Below are positions 8,929 to 17,316 of a stretch of 64,000 bases of DNA, piece after piece. The stretch comes from Vibrio sp. ED004 (GTDB lineage Bacteria > Pseudomonadota > Gammaproteobacteria > Enterobacterales > Vibrionaceae): assembly GCF_023206395.1 (NCBI RefSeq), contig NZ_CP066150.1, forward strand, positions 1,736,001 through 1,800,000, read 5' to 3'. Within the stretch, counting starts at the first letter, position 1. Every line of letters starts with the position of its first letter. Below the pieces are notes generated by a model that saw only the letters and a list, made by a program, of their open reading frames with translations, did no database searches and was not told the DNA's origin. The position numbers and the translations under genes are program-made.

Positions 8929-9735
8929 ATGAGCCAAACACCCAAAGCCATCGGTTCAACGTCAAATGCGATTACCTTGGACATTGATCAGAGACCTGCT
9001 GTCGTGGTGCCCAAATCATATTCGAATGGGTTTGTTATCGATTGGCACTTCCACCGTTATCATCAATTAGTATGCGCACGCAGTGGTGTCATGGCGGTAG
9101 AGACAGAAAATGACTTGTGGCTGATTCCACCACAACGCGCGGTTTGGGTTCCCACTTATCTAAAACACAAGGTTTACATGTATGGCGATGCAGAGATGAA
9201 AAACCTCTACCTGCATCAAGACATCGATCTCGACTTACCCAGTGAAAGTTGTGTGCTCAACATATCAGCCATGCTGAGGGAGATCATCAATCACCTTTCT
9301 GGGTATGCCGAACAGGAAGATCAAGATCTCTTCAGTCAGCCTTATCGAAACTTGATACAAGTGGTATTGGATCAACTGAAAGTCGCACCGCAAGCGTCAG
9401 TAAATATTCCGATTCCTTCCGATAAACGCTTAGTGCCAATCTGCGAAGCGATCCTAGAAGATCCCTCAAATAACCAATCATTAAAGGAGTGGGCTGAGCG
9501 AGCCAACGTCAGCAGTCGAACACTGAGTCGTATGTTTAGAAGTGATTTAGGGGTGTCATTTATCGATTATCGACAGCAAGCTAGATTGTTTAGCGCATTG
9601 AAATTATTGGCAAATAATCAACCCGTTACGACCGTTGCTTTGAGCTGTGGTTTTTCCAGTTTAAGTGCGTTCAATCAGCTCTTTAAACTCAACTTCGGGG
9701 TCACTCCGGGTAAGTTTTTCAATGACCCTTTGTAG
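8929..9735 (+). CDS. AraC-family transcriptional regulator with N-terminal cupin
   Basis: A 268-residue regulator. The N-terminal half is a cupin sensor (VIDWHFHRYHQLVCARSGVMAVE, then WLIPPQRAVWVP), a type common in regulators beside transporter genes. The C-terminal 100 residues carry the two helix-turn-helix units of AraC proteins: LKEWAERANVSSRTLSRMFRSDLGVSFIDYR and TTVALSCGFSSLSAFNQLFKLNFGVTPGKF. It is divergent from the interrupted MFS gene, the usual arrangement for a local regulator of an exporter. With the transporter broken it may have no local target. Confidence 0.85.
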   Translation: MSQTPKAIGSTSNAITLDIDQRPAVVVPKSYSNGFVIDWHFHRYHQLVCARSGVMAVETENDLWLIPPQRAVWVPTYLKHKVYMYGDAEMKNLYLHQDIDLDLPSESCVLNISAMLREIINHLSGYAEQEDQDLFSQPYRNLIQVVLDQLKVAPQASVNIPIPSDKRLVPICEAILEDPSNNQSLKEWAERANVSSRTLSRMFRSDLGVSFIDYRQQARLFSALKLLANNQPVTTVALSCGFSSLSAFNQLFKLNFGVTPGKFFNDPL

Positions 9736-9761
9736 ACTGCTTAGTAATAACAGACACTAAA

Positions 9762-9790
9762 AAGGCGCCGATTAAGGCGCCTTCTGATAG
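9762..9790 (-). terminator. Terminator between the AraC gene and the NhaC-type gene
   Basis: AAGGCGCC pairs with GGCGCCTT across a six-base loop, with an A-rich run on the left giving a T tract on the minus strand. It lies between two convergent genes and can serve both. Confidence 0.75.
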
Positions 9791-9803
9791 AAACGAGGTC
9801 TCG

Positions 9804-11162
9804 TTATGCAGTTGCAGTTTGACGCGCTGGGTGTTTGATAAACACAGCAACAACAGCCACGATAGCAAGCGCAAAACAGTAGTACGAGTTAGAAACAATC
9901 TCTAGCGGTGATAGGTTGAATACCGAACCTAATAGCAACACCTGCGCACCGTAAGGCAACACACCTTGAATCACACAAGAGAAGATATCCAACAAGCTTG
10001 CTGAGCGACGCGGAGACACGTTGTTCTCTTCCGCCAGTTGGCGAGCCACGCTACCAGATACAATAATCGCTACTGTGTTGTTTGCAGTACACATGTTAAC
10101 CATAGACACCAAGCCAGCGATACCTAGCTCGCTCGCACGACCATTCGCTTGCTTAGAGTGTGAAGAACCAAACGCACGAATCACACCGCTTACAAGGTTA
10201 GTCAGGAACGCAAGTCCGCCTTGGCGACGCATCAGCTCACTCAAACCACCAATCAGCATCGATAGTAGGAAGATTTCCTGCATATTACCGAAGCCTGCAT
10301 AGATATCTTGAGCGTAATCCGTCAAACCATAGTTCTCAACAGAACCCAGGCTCACACCACCTGCCAGCAGAATACCAATTGTTAGCACAACGAACACATT
10401 CATGCCCGATACTGCAAGAATCAAAATAGTGATGTACGGCAGAACTTTAAGCCACTCGATTGGACCCGTTTCAGGCACTTGAGTTGCTGTGCTATTGAAA
10501 GCAAAGATAACAATCGCAATCAATGCAGCAGGAAGTGCAATTCGGATGTTCTCTTTAAACTTATCTCTCATCTCACAGCCTTGCGAACGTGTCGCGGCAA
10601 TCGTGGTATCAGAGATGATAGAAAGGTTGTCACCAAACATCGCACCACTTAACACAACACCAGCTGTTAGTGGGATGCTCATGCCTGCTGAGTCTGCAAT
10701 GCCTAATGCAACAGGGGCTACCGCGGCGATGGTACCCATAGAAGTACCCATTGCTGTCGCGATGAAAGCAGAAATTAGGAAGATACCTGGTAGGATCATG
10801 CTTGTCGGAATCGCAGATAGACCAAGATTTACCGTCGCGTCAACGCCGCCAGACGCTTTAGCCACAGCCGCAAAAGCACCCGCCAATAGGTAGATCATAC
10901 ACATTGCGATAATGTCTTTATGACCGACTCCACCTAAGAACTGTTCGATAGCACGGTTCAATTTATCTTTGTTGAGCAACAACGCCAACATCACAGCAGG
11001 CAAAGCCGCAATCGGCGCAGGAAGCTGATAGAAAGCAAAATCGACGCCTTGCAGTGACAAGTACGTACCTACGCCAATAAACAGCGCAAGGAACACGATC
11101 AAAGGGATAAGCGCCACTGCCGAAGGGGCAATTACCGCATTAGAATTTTTCGAATTGGACAT
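9804..11162 (-). CDS. NhaC-family Na+/H+ antiporter
   Basis: A 452-residue inner-membrane protein with about eleven to twelve hydrophobic helices. The paired segments SAFIATAMGTSMGTIAAVAPVALGIA and LSGAMFGDNLSIISDTTIAATRSQGCEM are hallmarks of NhaC-type antiporters, with the GDNLSIISDTT acidic motif inside the membrane. It would exchange sodium for protons, or act as an organic-ion exchanger as some family members do. I prefer the ATG at 11162; a TTG at 11177 would add five residues. Neither has a clear Shine-Dalgarno site. It is monocistronic. Confidence 0.85.
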   Translation of the reverse strand: MSNSKNSNAVIAPSAVALIPLIVFLALFIGVGTYLSLQGVDFAFYQLPAPIAALPAVMLALLLNKDKLNRAIEQFLGGVGHKDIIAMCMIYLLAGAFAAVAKASGGVDATVNLGLSAIPTSMILPGIFLISAFIATAMGTSMGTIAAVAPVALGIADSAGMSIPLTAGVVLSGAMFGDNLSIISDTTIAATRSQGCEMRDKFKENIRIALPAALIAIVIFAFNSTATQVPETGPIEWLKVLPYITILILAVSGMNVFVVLTIGILLAGGVSLGSVENYGLTDYAQDIYAGFGNMQEIFLLSMLIGGLSELMRRQGGLAFLTNLVSGVIRAFGSSHSKQANGRASELGIAGLVSMVNMCTANNTVAIIVSGSVARQLAEENNVSPRRSASLLDIFSCVIQGVLPYGAQVLLLGSVFNLSPLEIVSNSYYCFALAIVAVVAVFIKHPARQTATA

Positions 11163-11291
11163 GGAACGACAACACAATAGAACAGGAAGGTGAGCAGACT
11201 AATGTCACACTTAGGGCTTGTCAACGTCTAGACGTCTAAACGCCCAATTTAATGCAAAGTAATAGGCACACTATTGAACATCACATAATAG

Positions 11292-11325
11292 AAAAGGCTA
11301 TTTACTCACCAGTAAATAGCCTTTT
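11292..11325 (-). terminator. Strong hairpin between the NhaC and hydratase genes
   Basis: A 15-base stem with a four-base loop: AAAAGGCTATTTACT pairs with AGTAAATAGCCTTTT. It is downstream of the hydratase gene on the minus strand, where it ends in a T tract. Confidence 0.75.
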
Positions 11326-11379
11326 GAGAACAGATTGCTTCTCGAGAACCGATGTCTTTTCGAGAACAGATAGCGTTTA
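11326..11379. repeat. Three tandem imperfect 18-bp repeats
   Basis: Units start at 11326, 11344 and 11362: GAGAACAGATTGCTTCTC, GAGAACCGATGTCTTTTC and GAGAACAGATAGCGTTTA. The period is exactly 18 and the first ten bases are almost the same in each. They lie between the hydratase stop and its terminator hairpin. Confidence 0.8.
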
Positions 11380-11434
11380 CACAAAAGCTAGCCTTTGCTT
11401 GCTTAGTGCTGTTGCTAATTTAGCTTTTTCTTAC

Positions 11435-12199
11435 TTAGTTTTTTTGTTGGAACGTCACTTGGTATTCACCAATGCCTTCGTAGTGGAAGGTCGTTGGCTT
11501 ATCGAAGCCCATCTCCACGATACCGCAGTATGAACCCGTGATGATTGCTTCACCCGCTTGGAAATCAACGCCACGACGAGTCATGTAGTTAATCAGCCAG
11601 TAGATAGGGCTTGGTGGTAATGTATTTGGGTGCTTACCTGCGAACGCTTGAACTTGTTCGCCTTGAGTCACTTCGATATTGATCTCAGCAGAAGTAAACG
11701 CTTTTTCACGATCAATCTCTGGGCCAATGAACAAACCTTGGTTAACTAGGCCATCAGCAAGCTTTTCGTAGAACTCTGCACCGCTGTCATCAGCAAAACG
11801 AGACTGCATCAACTCAAGTGCCATGTGGCAAGAGCCGATAGCATCGTTGATTTGCTCTTCGCTGTAGCCTTCTTGGTTTGCAGGCAGGCTCTTAGCAAGT
11901 GTAAATGCAATTTCAGGCTCAACACGCACTACGTTGTTGTCAGCAAACAGTTCGCAAACTTCACCTTGTTGAACGCTACCTGAAAAGATAGGCGCAACAA
12001 CAAACTTGTCTTCAGCCAGAGGAAGTAAACACTTCCAACCACCGACTTTGTCGCTCTTGAGATCGATCATTGATGATTGGATCTTTAGCGCATCTTCCAA
12101 GTTGTTCGGACGGTATTGTTCGTTCAATCTTGGTGCTTTGGTTCCCGCAACGCGGCGACTTAGCAGTTCTTCAGCCGCTTGCTTAAATATATTTGTCAT
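11435..12199 (-). CDS. 2-keto-4-pentenoate hydratase-like protein (MhpD/FAH superfamily)
   Basis: A 254-residue protein with the layout of 2-keto-4-pentenoate hydratases and 4-oxalocrotonate decarboxylases. VGGWKCLLPL near residue 52 corresponds to the conserved GxK segment, VRVEPEIAFTLAKSLP carries the acidic metal-binding residues, and FQAGEAIITGSYCGIVEMG near the C-terminus is the family's GDxVxTGS-type motif. Such enzymes hydrate or decarboxylate dienol acids from aromatic ring cleavage. No other aromatic catabolism genes lie nearby, so the substrate is open. Confidence 0.75.
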   Translation of the reverse strand: MTNIFKQAAEELLSRRVAGTKAPRLNEQYRPNNLEDALKIQSSMIDLKSDKVGGWKCLLPLAEDKFVVAPIFSGSVQQGEVCELFADNNVVRVEPEIAFTLAKSLPANQEGYSEEQINDAIGSCHMALELMQSRFADDSGAEFYEKLADGLVNQGLFIGPEIDREKAFTSAEINIEVTQGEQVQAFAGKHPNTLPPSPIYWLINYMTRRGVDFQAGEAIITGSYCGIVEMGFDKPTTFHYEGIGEYQVTFQQKN

Positions 12200-12351
12200 A
12201 TAATACCACCCTTAGTTTTATGACCCGTATAATATCGGATTTATTAAAGCTTGAATAGACAATTCAACAACGATGCAGCACCGAAAATTCAGACATCAAT
12301 TTTCGCATATTCTAGACGCAAACAACTGAAATTATTTTGATTTAAAGACAA

Positions 12352-12380
12352 AAAAGCCAGTAAGTTCGTTACTGGCTTTT
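12352..12380 (-). terminator. Intrinsic terminator after the DUF3861-like gene
   Basis: AAAAGCCAGTAA pairs with TTACTGGCTTTT around a five-base loop, 25 bases beyond the stop of the minus-strand gene at 12405. The minus strand continues in TTTTTGTC. Confidence 0.85.
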
Positions 12381-12404
12381 CGATGTATTACTGATGATTG
12401 GGCT

Positions 12405-12710
12405 TTACTGCCCTTTCAACGTCTTCTTCAAATTCTGCATGAAGTTTCTGAAGTGAGGCATGAAATCAACAAACAGAGGATGTTTTCTATCTTGCATCAT
12501 CAATGGGCCTAGCAAGCGAATGCTCACTCCTAGTCGCGCTGCTGATTGCTCGTCTAAGCCGCTGTCTTGTCTGATCTTCTCAACAATCGCGAACATATTT
12601 TCTCTGTCTTCAATTTCAAACTGCATGGTTTGCAGTTCACGATCTTCTTTGATGTTCACTTCTTCAATAATGATACGGTAGTTATTGTGTTTGCCTGTGA
12701 ATGCTTTCAT
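12405..12710 (-). CDS. DUF3861-type small protein
   Basis: A 101-residue soluble protein. The first half is a beta-rich segment (KHNNYRIIIEEVNIKEDRELQTMQFEIEDRENMFAIVEKIRQ) and the second half is helical (ARLGVSIRLLGPLMMQDRKHPLFVDFMPHFRNFMQNLKK). This matches my memory of DUF3861, whose function is unknown. The ATG follows AGGAGAT at good spacing. It lies 34 bases behind the DUF2798-like gene on the same strand and may share its MarR-controlled promoter. Confidence 0.65.
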   Translation of the reverse strand: MKAFTGKHNNYRIIIEEVNIKEDRELQTMQFEIEDRENMFAIVEKIRQDSGLDEQSAARLGVSIRLLGPLMMQDRKHPLFVDFMPHFRNFMQNLKKTLKGQ

Positions 12711-12744
12711 GTGGATCTCCTAAAATGCTTAAAAAGTGTTTTGG

Positions 12745-13236
12745 TTAGCTCTTCATGAATCGTTCGAGCTTAGGTTTAACCGTCATCGACATTACGACCA
12801 TGATCGCAAGGCCAATGGGAAGTGCGGCAATAAATCCATTAAACCATCCACTGGTAAACGCCGATGTATCCGAAAATCCAATGTTATTTGCCGCTGTTAC
12901 AAATGCCATGATGGACTCCATGATAAACGCCATAATCAATCCCACGATTAGGTTGCGAGCTTTCTCGCCGTAATTGGGTAATACCTTGGCGACCAACTTA
13001 GTCACTAAAGTCATCATTACCATGCCAATTGGCATCATAATCACGACAACTAGAGCTAACGAAGAGAGCCAGTTGCCGATGAATGCCTCACCAAATCCGA
13101 CATTCATGTAGGTCATCACGGCCGTTAAGCTGCCGCCAATGGTTAGCATTAAGCTCATCATGACCATAATTTTGTATAAAACGGGTGTGCCTTTTTGCTC
13201 AGGAAGAGTTGGCGTTAGTGTTGCTTGAATCGTCAT
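12745..13236 (-). CDS. DUF2798-type four-helix membrane protein
   Basis: A 163-residue inner-membrane protein made of two similar halves, each with two hydrophobic helices: KIMVMMSLMLTIGGSLTAVMTYMNVGF with SLALVVVIMMPIGMVMMTLVTKLV, then NLIVGLIMAFIMESIMAFVTAANNIGF with GFIAALPIGLAIMVVMSMTVKP. This internal duplication is typical of DUF2798 proteins, whose role is unknown. I choose the ATG at 13236 because AGGAAATAG lies just before it; the open frame extends ten codons upstream. It is divergent from a MarR-family gene, which probably represses it. Confidence 0.75.
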   Translation of the reverse strand: MTIQATLTPTLPEQKGTPVLYKIMVMMSLMLTIGGSLTAVMTYMNVGFGEAFIGNWLSSLALVVVIMMPIGMVMMTLVTKLVAKVLPNYGEKARNLIVGLIMAFIMESIMAFVTAANNIGFSDTSAFTSGWFNGFIAALPIGLAIMVVMSMTVKPKLERFMKS

Positions 13237-13269
13237 ATCTATTTCCTGTCTTGAATTTACGAACAATTA

Positions 13270-13315
13270 AGTTGATAATGTCAACTATAAATACAGTAGT
13301 TGATATTGTCAACTA
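13270..13315. promoter_or_regulatory. Paired MarR-type operator palindromes
   Basis: Two nearly identical palindromes, GTTGATAATGTCAAC (13271-13285) and GTTGATATTGTCAAC (13299-13313), are centred 28 bp apart in the divergent region between the membrane-protein gene and the marR-type gene. Symmetric TTGA/TCAA arms of this kind are usual for MarR-family sites. Autoregulation and repression of the divergent gene are inferred. Confidence 0.7.
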
Positions 13316-13333
13316 CTTTTCTGAGGATCGTTT

Positions 13334-13768
13334 ATGTCTGATAACACATCGCTAGAATCCATCTTTCGCTTAGTGCACTCTTTGAAACGTCAAATGAGCG
13401 AACAGATTGAGAGCTTGGATTCTGAGATCGCACCCATGAACATTCGTGTCATGAAGATCATCACCAAGAAGTCTCCATGTACGGCTATCGATATCGCGCA
13501 CTTCTTAAATCGCGATAAAGCACAGGTCACGAGATTAGTTAACGCCTTGATCAATCAAGAGCTTGTGAAGAAGTCTCCAAACCCAGAAGACAAGCGTAGC
13601 CAGTTATTGGTTCTGACCGATAAGGGTGAAGAGATCATGGGTAAGGTCTCGAATATTGATCGAGAGATGCTGCAGAGAATGACCAAAGGCATGGCCGAAG
13701 ATGAGCTAGAACAGTTCCGAAAAATCGCCAACAAAATGGCTAAGAATCTGGAAAGTTGCTCTAAGTAG
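13334..13768 (+). CDS. MarR-family transcriptional regulator
   Basis: A 144-residue winged-helix regulator. The DNA-binding core is CTAIDIAHFLNRDKAQVTRLVNALINQELVKKSPNPEDKRSQLLVLTDKGEE, which includes the D-K-R wing motif of MarR proteins. Flanking helices would form the dimer interface. It is divergent from the DUF2798-like gene, with two near-perfect palindromes between them, so it very probably represses both genes. The ligand is unknown. Confidence 0.88.
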   Translation: MSDNTSLESIFRLVHSLKRQMSEQIESLDSEIAPMNIRVMKIITKKSPCTAIDIAHFLNRDKAQVTRLVNALINQELVKKSPNPEDKRSQLLVLTDKGEEIMGKVSNIDREMLQRMTKGMAEDELEQFRKIANKMAKNLESCSK

Positions 13769-13806
13769 AAGAAGACCTTTCGAACAAGTCACTCGTTTCA
13801 AAAAGC

Positions 13807-13844
13807 AAAAACGCCACCGAATCCTACGATCGGTGGCGTTTTGT
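13807..13844 (+). terminator. Bidirectional terminator after the marR-type gene
   Basis: AAAACGCCACCG pairs with CGGTGGCGTTTT across a 12-base loop, between two convergent genes. Confidence 0.85.
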
Positions 13845-13901
13845 GTATGAGCTGGGTTTGTACTGTTTAGCGGTTTAGCTATATCTAGCTTGATACAAGC
13901 T

Positions 13902-14963
13902 CTAATTCGATGCCAGTTTCCACCAAGCTTGAACTGGTACTGGTTCTGAAATGACGAGTCGTTCACCCATCACAGGGCTCACCATCTGTACATCTCGCTC
14001 CTTGCTTATCGCGAGAGCTTGTTCCATTGGGTCTTGCCAGTCATGCATAGAAAGATCAAAGGTGCTGTTGTGGATTGGCATCATCACCTTGCCTTGAAGG
14101 TCAATGTGCGCTTGAACGCTCTGCTCTGGGAACATATGAATATCGGCCCAAAGCGAGTTGTACGCGCCCGTTTCTACCATGGTTAAATCAAACGGTCCGA
14201 AACGCTCACCAATCTCTTTAAAGCCATTGAAATAACCAGAGTCACCACTAAAGAATACTTTTTTGTCTGAAGCATTAATCACCCAGCTACCCCATAGGGT
14301 TTGGTCACGGTCAAGCAAGCCACGGCCAGAGAAGTGCTGTGTCGGCGTCAAGGTGAACTCGATATCTGAGGCTGTTGCCGATTCCCACCAGTTCAACTCA
14401 ATGATCTTTTCTTTATCCACGCCCCACTTTTCCAGTAGTGCACCGACTCTGAGTGGCACCAAAAACGTACCCACTTTGTCGGCTAATACCTTTACGGCAC
14501 CTTTATCTAAATGGTCGTAATGGTCGTGGCTGATCACCACCACATCAATATCAGGCAGTTCTTGCAGTGAGATTGGCGTTGGGTGGAAGCGCTTTGGCCC
14601 CATCCATTGAACTGGCGATGCACGGTCACTGAACACAGGGTCGGTCATCACGAGCTTGCCATCCAGCTTCATCATCACACTTGAGTGACCTAAGCGGTAC
14701 GCAACGTCTTCTTGCTCTTCGATCAATTGCTCAGCTGTCATCGGCATTAAAGGCAATGCTGCGCGTGGCACTGGCTCATTCCTTTCCACGGTTACATACG
14801 CTTTCAAGATTGAAAAAATATCAGACATGCCCGATTTGTACTCTAACTCACTGTTAGCAAACTTCTTTGGAAGCTTATCTAGATTGTCATTTGATTGTGA
14901 ACCTGTGCTTACGATAGCGACCACGGCAAGTACTCCTAAAATCGGTAATAGATATTTTTTCAT
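13902..14963 (-). CDS. Membrane-anchored metallo-beta-lactamase-fold hydrolase (NAPE-PLD/UlaG-like)
   Basis: A 353-residue protein with an N-terminal hydrophobic segment (LLPILGVLAVVAIVS) acting as signal or anchor. The metal-binding motif is SHDHYDHLDKG near residue 150. Other zinc ligands are probably the His in TPTQHFSGRG, the Asp in FSGDSGYF and the late His in MPIHNSTF. The order HFSGRGLLDRDQTLWGSWVI is typical of the NAPE-PLD/UlaG-like branch, whose members cleave phosphodiesters or lactones. It probably acts in the periplasm. The substrate is unknown. Confidence 0.78.
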   Translation of the reverse strand: MKKYLLPILGVLAVVAIVSTGSQSNDNLDKLPKKFANSELEYKSGMSDIFSILKAYVTVERNEPVPRAALPLMPMTAEQLIEEQEDVAYRLGHSSVMMKLDGKLVMTDPVFSDRASPVQWMGPKRFHPTPISLQELPDIDVVVISHDHYDHLDKGAVKVLADKVGTFLVPLRVGALLEKWGVDKEKIIELNWWESATASDIEFTLTPTQHFSGRGLLDRDQTLWGSWVINASDKKVFFSGDSGYFNGFKEIGERFGPFDLTMVETGAYNSLWADIHMFPEQSVQAHIDLQGKVMMPIHNSTFDLSMHDWQDPMEQALAISKERDVQMVSPVMGERLVISEPVPVQAWWKLASN

Positions 14964-15141
14964 TGGTATCTCTTCAACCGTTGGGAAAGACCCAACCCAA
15001 AAACTACACTGGCTAGTTTACATACCAAAAAACAAAAGTAAACCAGTGAGTGTAATTTTGTTTTATCTAAACGTGGGCGTGCCAAAACCGATTTTGGAAA
15101 AACCGACTTTGGAGAGGAGTTACTCTATTTGGTAGGCAAGG

Positions 15142-16926
15142 TTAGTCAGCAGACCATACATTCTTGAAGTCGGGCCATCCCCAGTTGGTGATGGCGACGT
15201 TTTTCAAGATGCCTTGGAAACGCACGGTTTGTAGGTGGTGGAACATTGGTACTAACCAATAATCAGAGATCAATGTCGATGCGATAGGCTCTAGTTCTGC
15301 TAGGTAATTGGGTAGTTCAACCGACGCTTTGTGATGATCTAAACGTTGCTTGAGCCAGTCGCTGTTCATGTCTCCTAGTGCAGAGTGCAAAACAGGATCA
15401 TTCATCAACCACGAGAACAGTGAAGATGGCGCATTGTCGTCTAAGTTTAAGTTACACAGCACCAAGTCTTCTTTTAAATCGCCACTCTGCGATAACTGCG
15501 CCAGTTCGCGAAAGCTGTAGGTATTCACTTCAACTTCCACTCCATATCGTTTGAGGATGTCTGATACACAGATGGCACAACGATAGAGCGCGTAATAATT
15601 GTAAACGGCAATGCTCATCTTCTTGGGCATTTCCGTCTCTTTCGAAGGGGTTCGATACAGTTTCTGCCAACTTGGTAGTATGTTCTGAGCTAAAGACACA
15701 CTAAACAAGCCTTGATTTTGTTCTAATTGAGACAAAATAGCTTGTGGGTTTGCAAGCCCAGAAACGTACTTACGCTGCTCGTCGCTTAACGGGTTCGTCG
15801 CTGAGTTTTGATTGAACAGGATAAACAAACAACCATCTTCAACTCGGCTACGAAGACCATCGGTTTCCGCAGACACAAGTTCTACGTCACTTTTCCCTAA
15901 CTGGTGAAAACAAGATGAGTCTTCATAAGGTGACACCTGCATCTGGCTGTCGTCGAAGCGAGCACTGCCCGTCATAGACTCTTCGAACTGCCAAATGGTC
16001 ACTTCATCCGTTAAAGAGCGACAACCATAATAGTGCTCAAATGCAGCAAGCTTGATACGTTCATTATTGGTTTCGACCACTTTGAACGGGCCTGTGCCCA
16101 CCACCGCGTGAGACACGGAGCTTAATGGTGATGGCTCACGGGTCACTTGCGCTGCGGGTTGAATCGAATACTTAACGCCAGCCAACAAGCCCGCGAAGCC
16201 GGTGTCTGCTTTGGTGAGTTGGAAGCTGATCCTTAACGGCTGCTCACTGTAAACCGAAGCAACATGAGCTAACTCTGTTTGATAGAAAGGTAAGGTTTGC
16301 AAGGCTGAAAACAGCGAGACTAACTGTTTAGCATCAACTGGCTGTCCATCGTGGAAGGTTAGTCCGGGGCGCAAATAAAAGGTCCAAACCAACTTCTCAG
16401 CATCATATTCCCAATGGTGCGCTAACTCAGGCTTCAACTCGCCTTTGCCATTACAAGTGACGAGGCAACTGAATACTTGCCTGATCAAAAATCGTTCACT
16501 ACTGCGGTGAATATGGTGTGGGAACAGGTCTTCAAACTTACGTTTATAGGTTAATTGGACATGTAGCAGCCCTTCACGCATTGTCGCGCCCGAGGTTTCT
16601 TGAAGGAGAGAACCAAATATTGCGCGGTCATTGTCTAGAATCGAGAGGGCTTTTTCGTATTTGCCCTGCTCTATCAATTTGCCAGCAACATGTTGCGTCA
16701 GCTCTTGGTTGCTAAAGCGTAAGATCAGGTTAGATCGTTGATTCCTGCCAACTTTTGGTTCCCACACCACCCATTCAGCTTGATGCATCTTACCTAACAA
16801 GGTTCGAGCGTGACGCAAACTGGTGAACAGCTTGTCTGCGACTTCAGTTAAGGTCACCGAATGTGAGAGATTAGGCTCGAACGAATCCAGCCTTGTGTAG
16901 TAACGCATCATGTTTAGATCAGACAA
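15142..16926 (-). CDS. sgrR: SgrR-family transcriptional regulator
   Basis: A 594-residue protein with SgrR architecture: an N-terminal winged-helix domain of about 110 residues (TLTEVADKLFTSLRHARTLLGKMHQAEWVVWEPKVGRNQRSNLIL) fused to a solute-binding-protein-type domain (SBP_bac_5). The latter shows LAHHWEYDAEKLVWTFYLRPGLTFHDGQPVDAKQLV and VVGTGPFKVVE. In enteric bacteria SgrR senses sugar-phosphate stress and switches on the small RNA SgrS. Here a likely small RNA with a short peptide gene lies divergent and directly adjacent (about 17.06-17.32 kb), the same arrangement. The ligand is inferred, not shown. Confidence 0.85.
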   Translation of the reverse strand: MSDLNMMRYYTRLDSFEPNLSHSVTLTEVADKLFTSLRHARTLLGKMHQAEWVVWEPKVGRNQRSNLILRFSNQELTQHVAGKLIEQGKYEKALSILDNDRAIFGSLLQETSGATMREGLLHVQLTYKRKFEDLFPHHIHRSSERFLIRQVFSCLVTCNGKGELKPELAHHWEYDAEKLVWTFYLRPGLTFHDGQPVDAKQLVSLFSALQTLPFYQTELAHVASVYSEQPLRISFQLTKADTGFAGLLAGVKYSIQPAAQVTREPSPLSSVSHAVVGTGPFKVVETNNERIKLAAFEHYYGCRSLTDEVTIWQFEESMTGSARFDDSQMQVSPYEDSSCFHQLGKSDVELVSAETDGLRSRVEDGCLFILFNQNSATNPLSDEQRKYVSGLANPQAILSQLEQNQGLFSVSLAQNILPSWQKLYRTPSKETEMPKKMSIAVYNYYALYRCAICVSDILKRYGVEVEVNTYSFRELAQLSQSGDLKEDLVLCNLNLDDNAPSSLFSWLMNDPVLHSALGDMNSDWLKQRLDHHKASVELPNYLAELEPIASTLISDYWLVPMFHHLQTVRFQGILKNVAITNWGWPDFKNVWSAD

Positions 16927-17129
16927 ATAATGAACCTTTTTAGAAACAACCCTTCCTGATTAAGCCCATTATAAAACACATCGACCAAAAAGTAGCGCTA
17001 AAAGACAAAAACAGGAACAACTTACTAAAATTCCATCTGTTTATTACTTCCTATTAAACAACCATAATTAATGAGTCAGCAGGGAGCGTCGAGTTCCCAC
17101 CAAAGCCTAATACAAGAGAAGTAATCATC

Positions 17130-17228
17130 ATGAGAAAATACTATCTTAATAAGTTAAAAAGCACCTGTAGCAAGCTCGAAAGAGAAGCACTACGAACACT
17201 TATAGAGCTATGTAACTGGCGTTATTAG
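17130..17228 (+). CDS. 32-residue SgrT/VcdP-like small protein
   Basis: A short open frame beginning MRKYYLNKLK and ending LCNWRY, preceded by AAGAGAAG at usable spacing. It is basic in the first half and leucine-rich in the second, likely one amphipathic helix. SgrT of E. coli also begins with MR-aromatic-Y and consists of a short Leu/Arg-rich helix, so the opening is suggestive, but overall similarity is weak. VcdP, the peptide of the V. cholerae dual-function RNA, is about the same size. Position inside a likely small RNA next to sgrR is the main argument that it is real. Confidence 0.6.
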   Translation: MRKYYLNKLKSTCSKLEREALRTLIELCNWRY

Positions 17229-17252
17229 TACACTTTTTAGCACCGAGTTAAC

Positions 17253-17315
17253 GCGAGTTGAGCACAACCTAATATGCTCCTACCCCCAATATGAGTTAGG
17301 TCTCAACTCGCTTTT
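17253..17315 (+). terminator. Terminator hairpin of the candidate small RNA
   Basis: A ten-base outer stem and a six-base inner stem enclose a C-rich loop, followed by TTTTCC. The T tract is short, which is acceptable for an Hfq-bound RNA but weak. Confidence 0.6.
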
Positions 17316-17316
17316 C

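Larger units (their letters stand above)
17064..17316 (+). ncRNA. Candidate dual-function small RNA (SgrS/VcdR-like) with C-rich terminator loop
   Basis: This region, divergent from sgrR, holds a possible -10 (CATAAT at 17063-17068), a 32-codon open frame with its own ribosome site, and a long terminator-like hairpin. The outer stem is GCGAGTTGAG (17253) with CTCAACTCGC (17302), the inner stem is ACCTAA with TTAGGT, and TTTT follows. The loop shows CTCCTACCCCC at 17277-17287, complementary to Shine-Dalgarno-like G-rich sequence. The design resembles enteric SgrS/SgrT and, as I recall it, the Vibrio cholerae dual-function RNA VcdRP, which represses PTS mRNAs through a C-rich stretch. The 5' end is a guess. 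Confidence 0.6.

Noticed and set aside
10021..10893. Plus-strand frames opposite the NhaC-type gene
   Set aside because: Antisense shadows of a clear membrane protein, with low-complexity translations.
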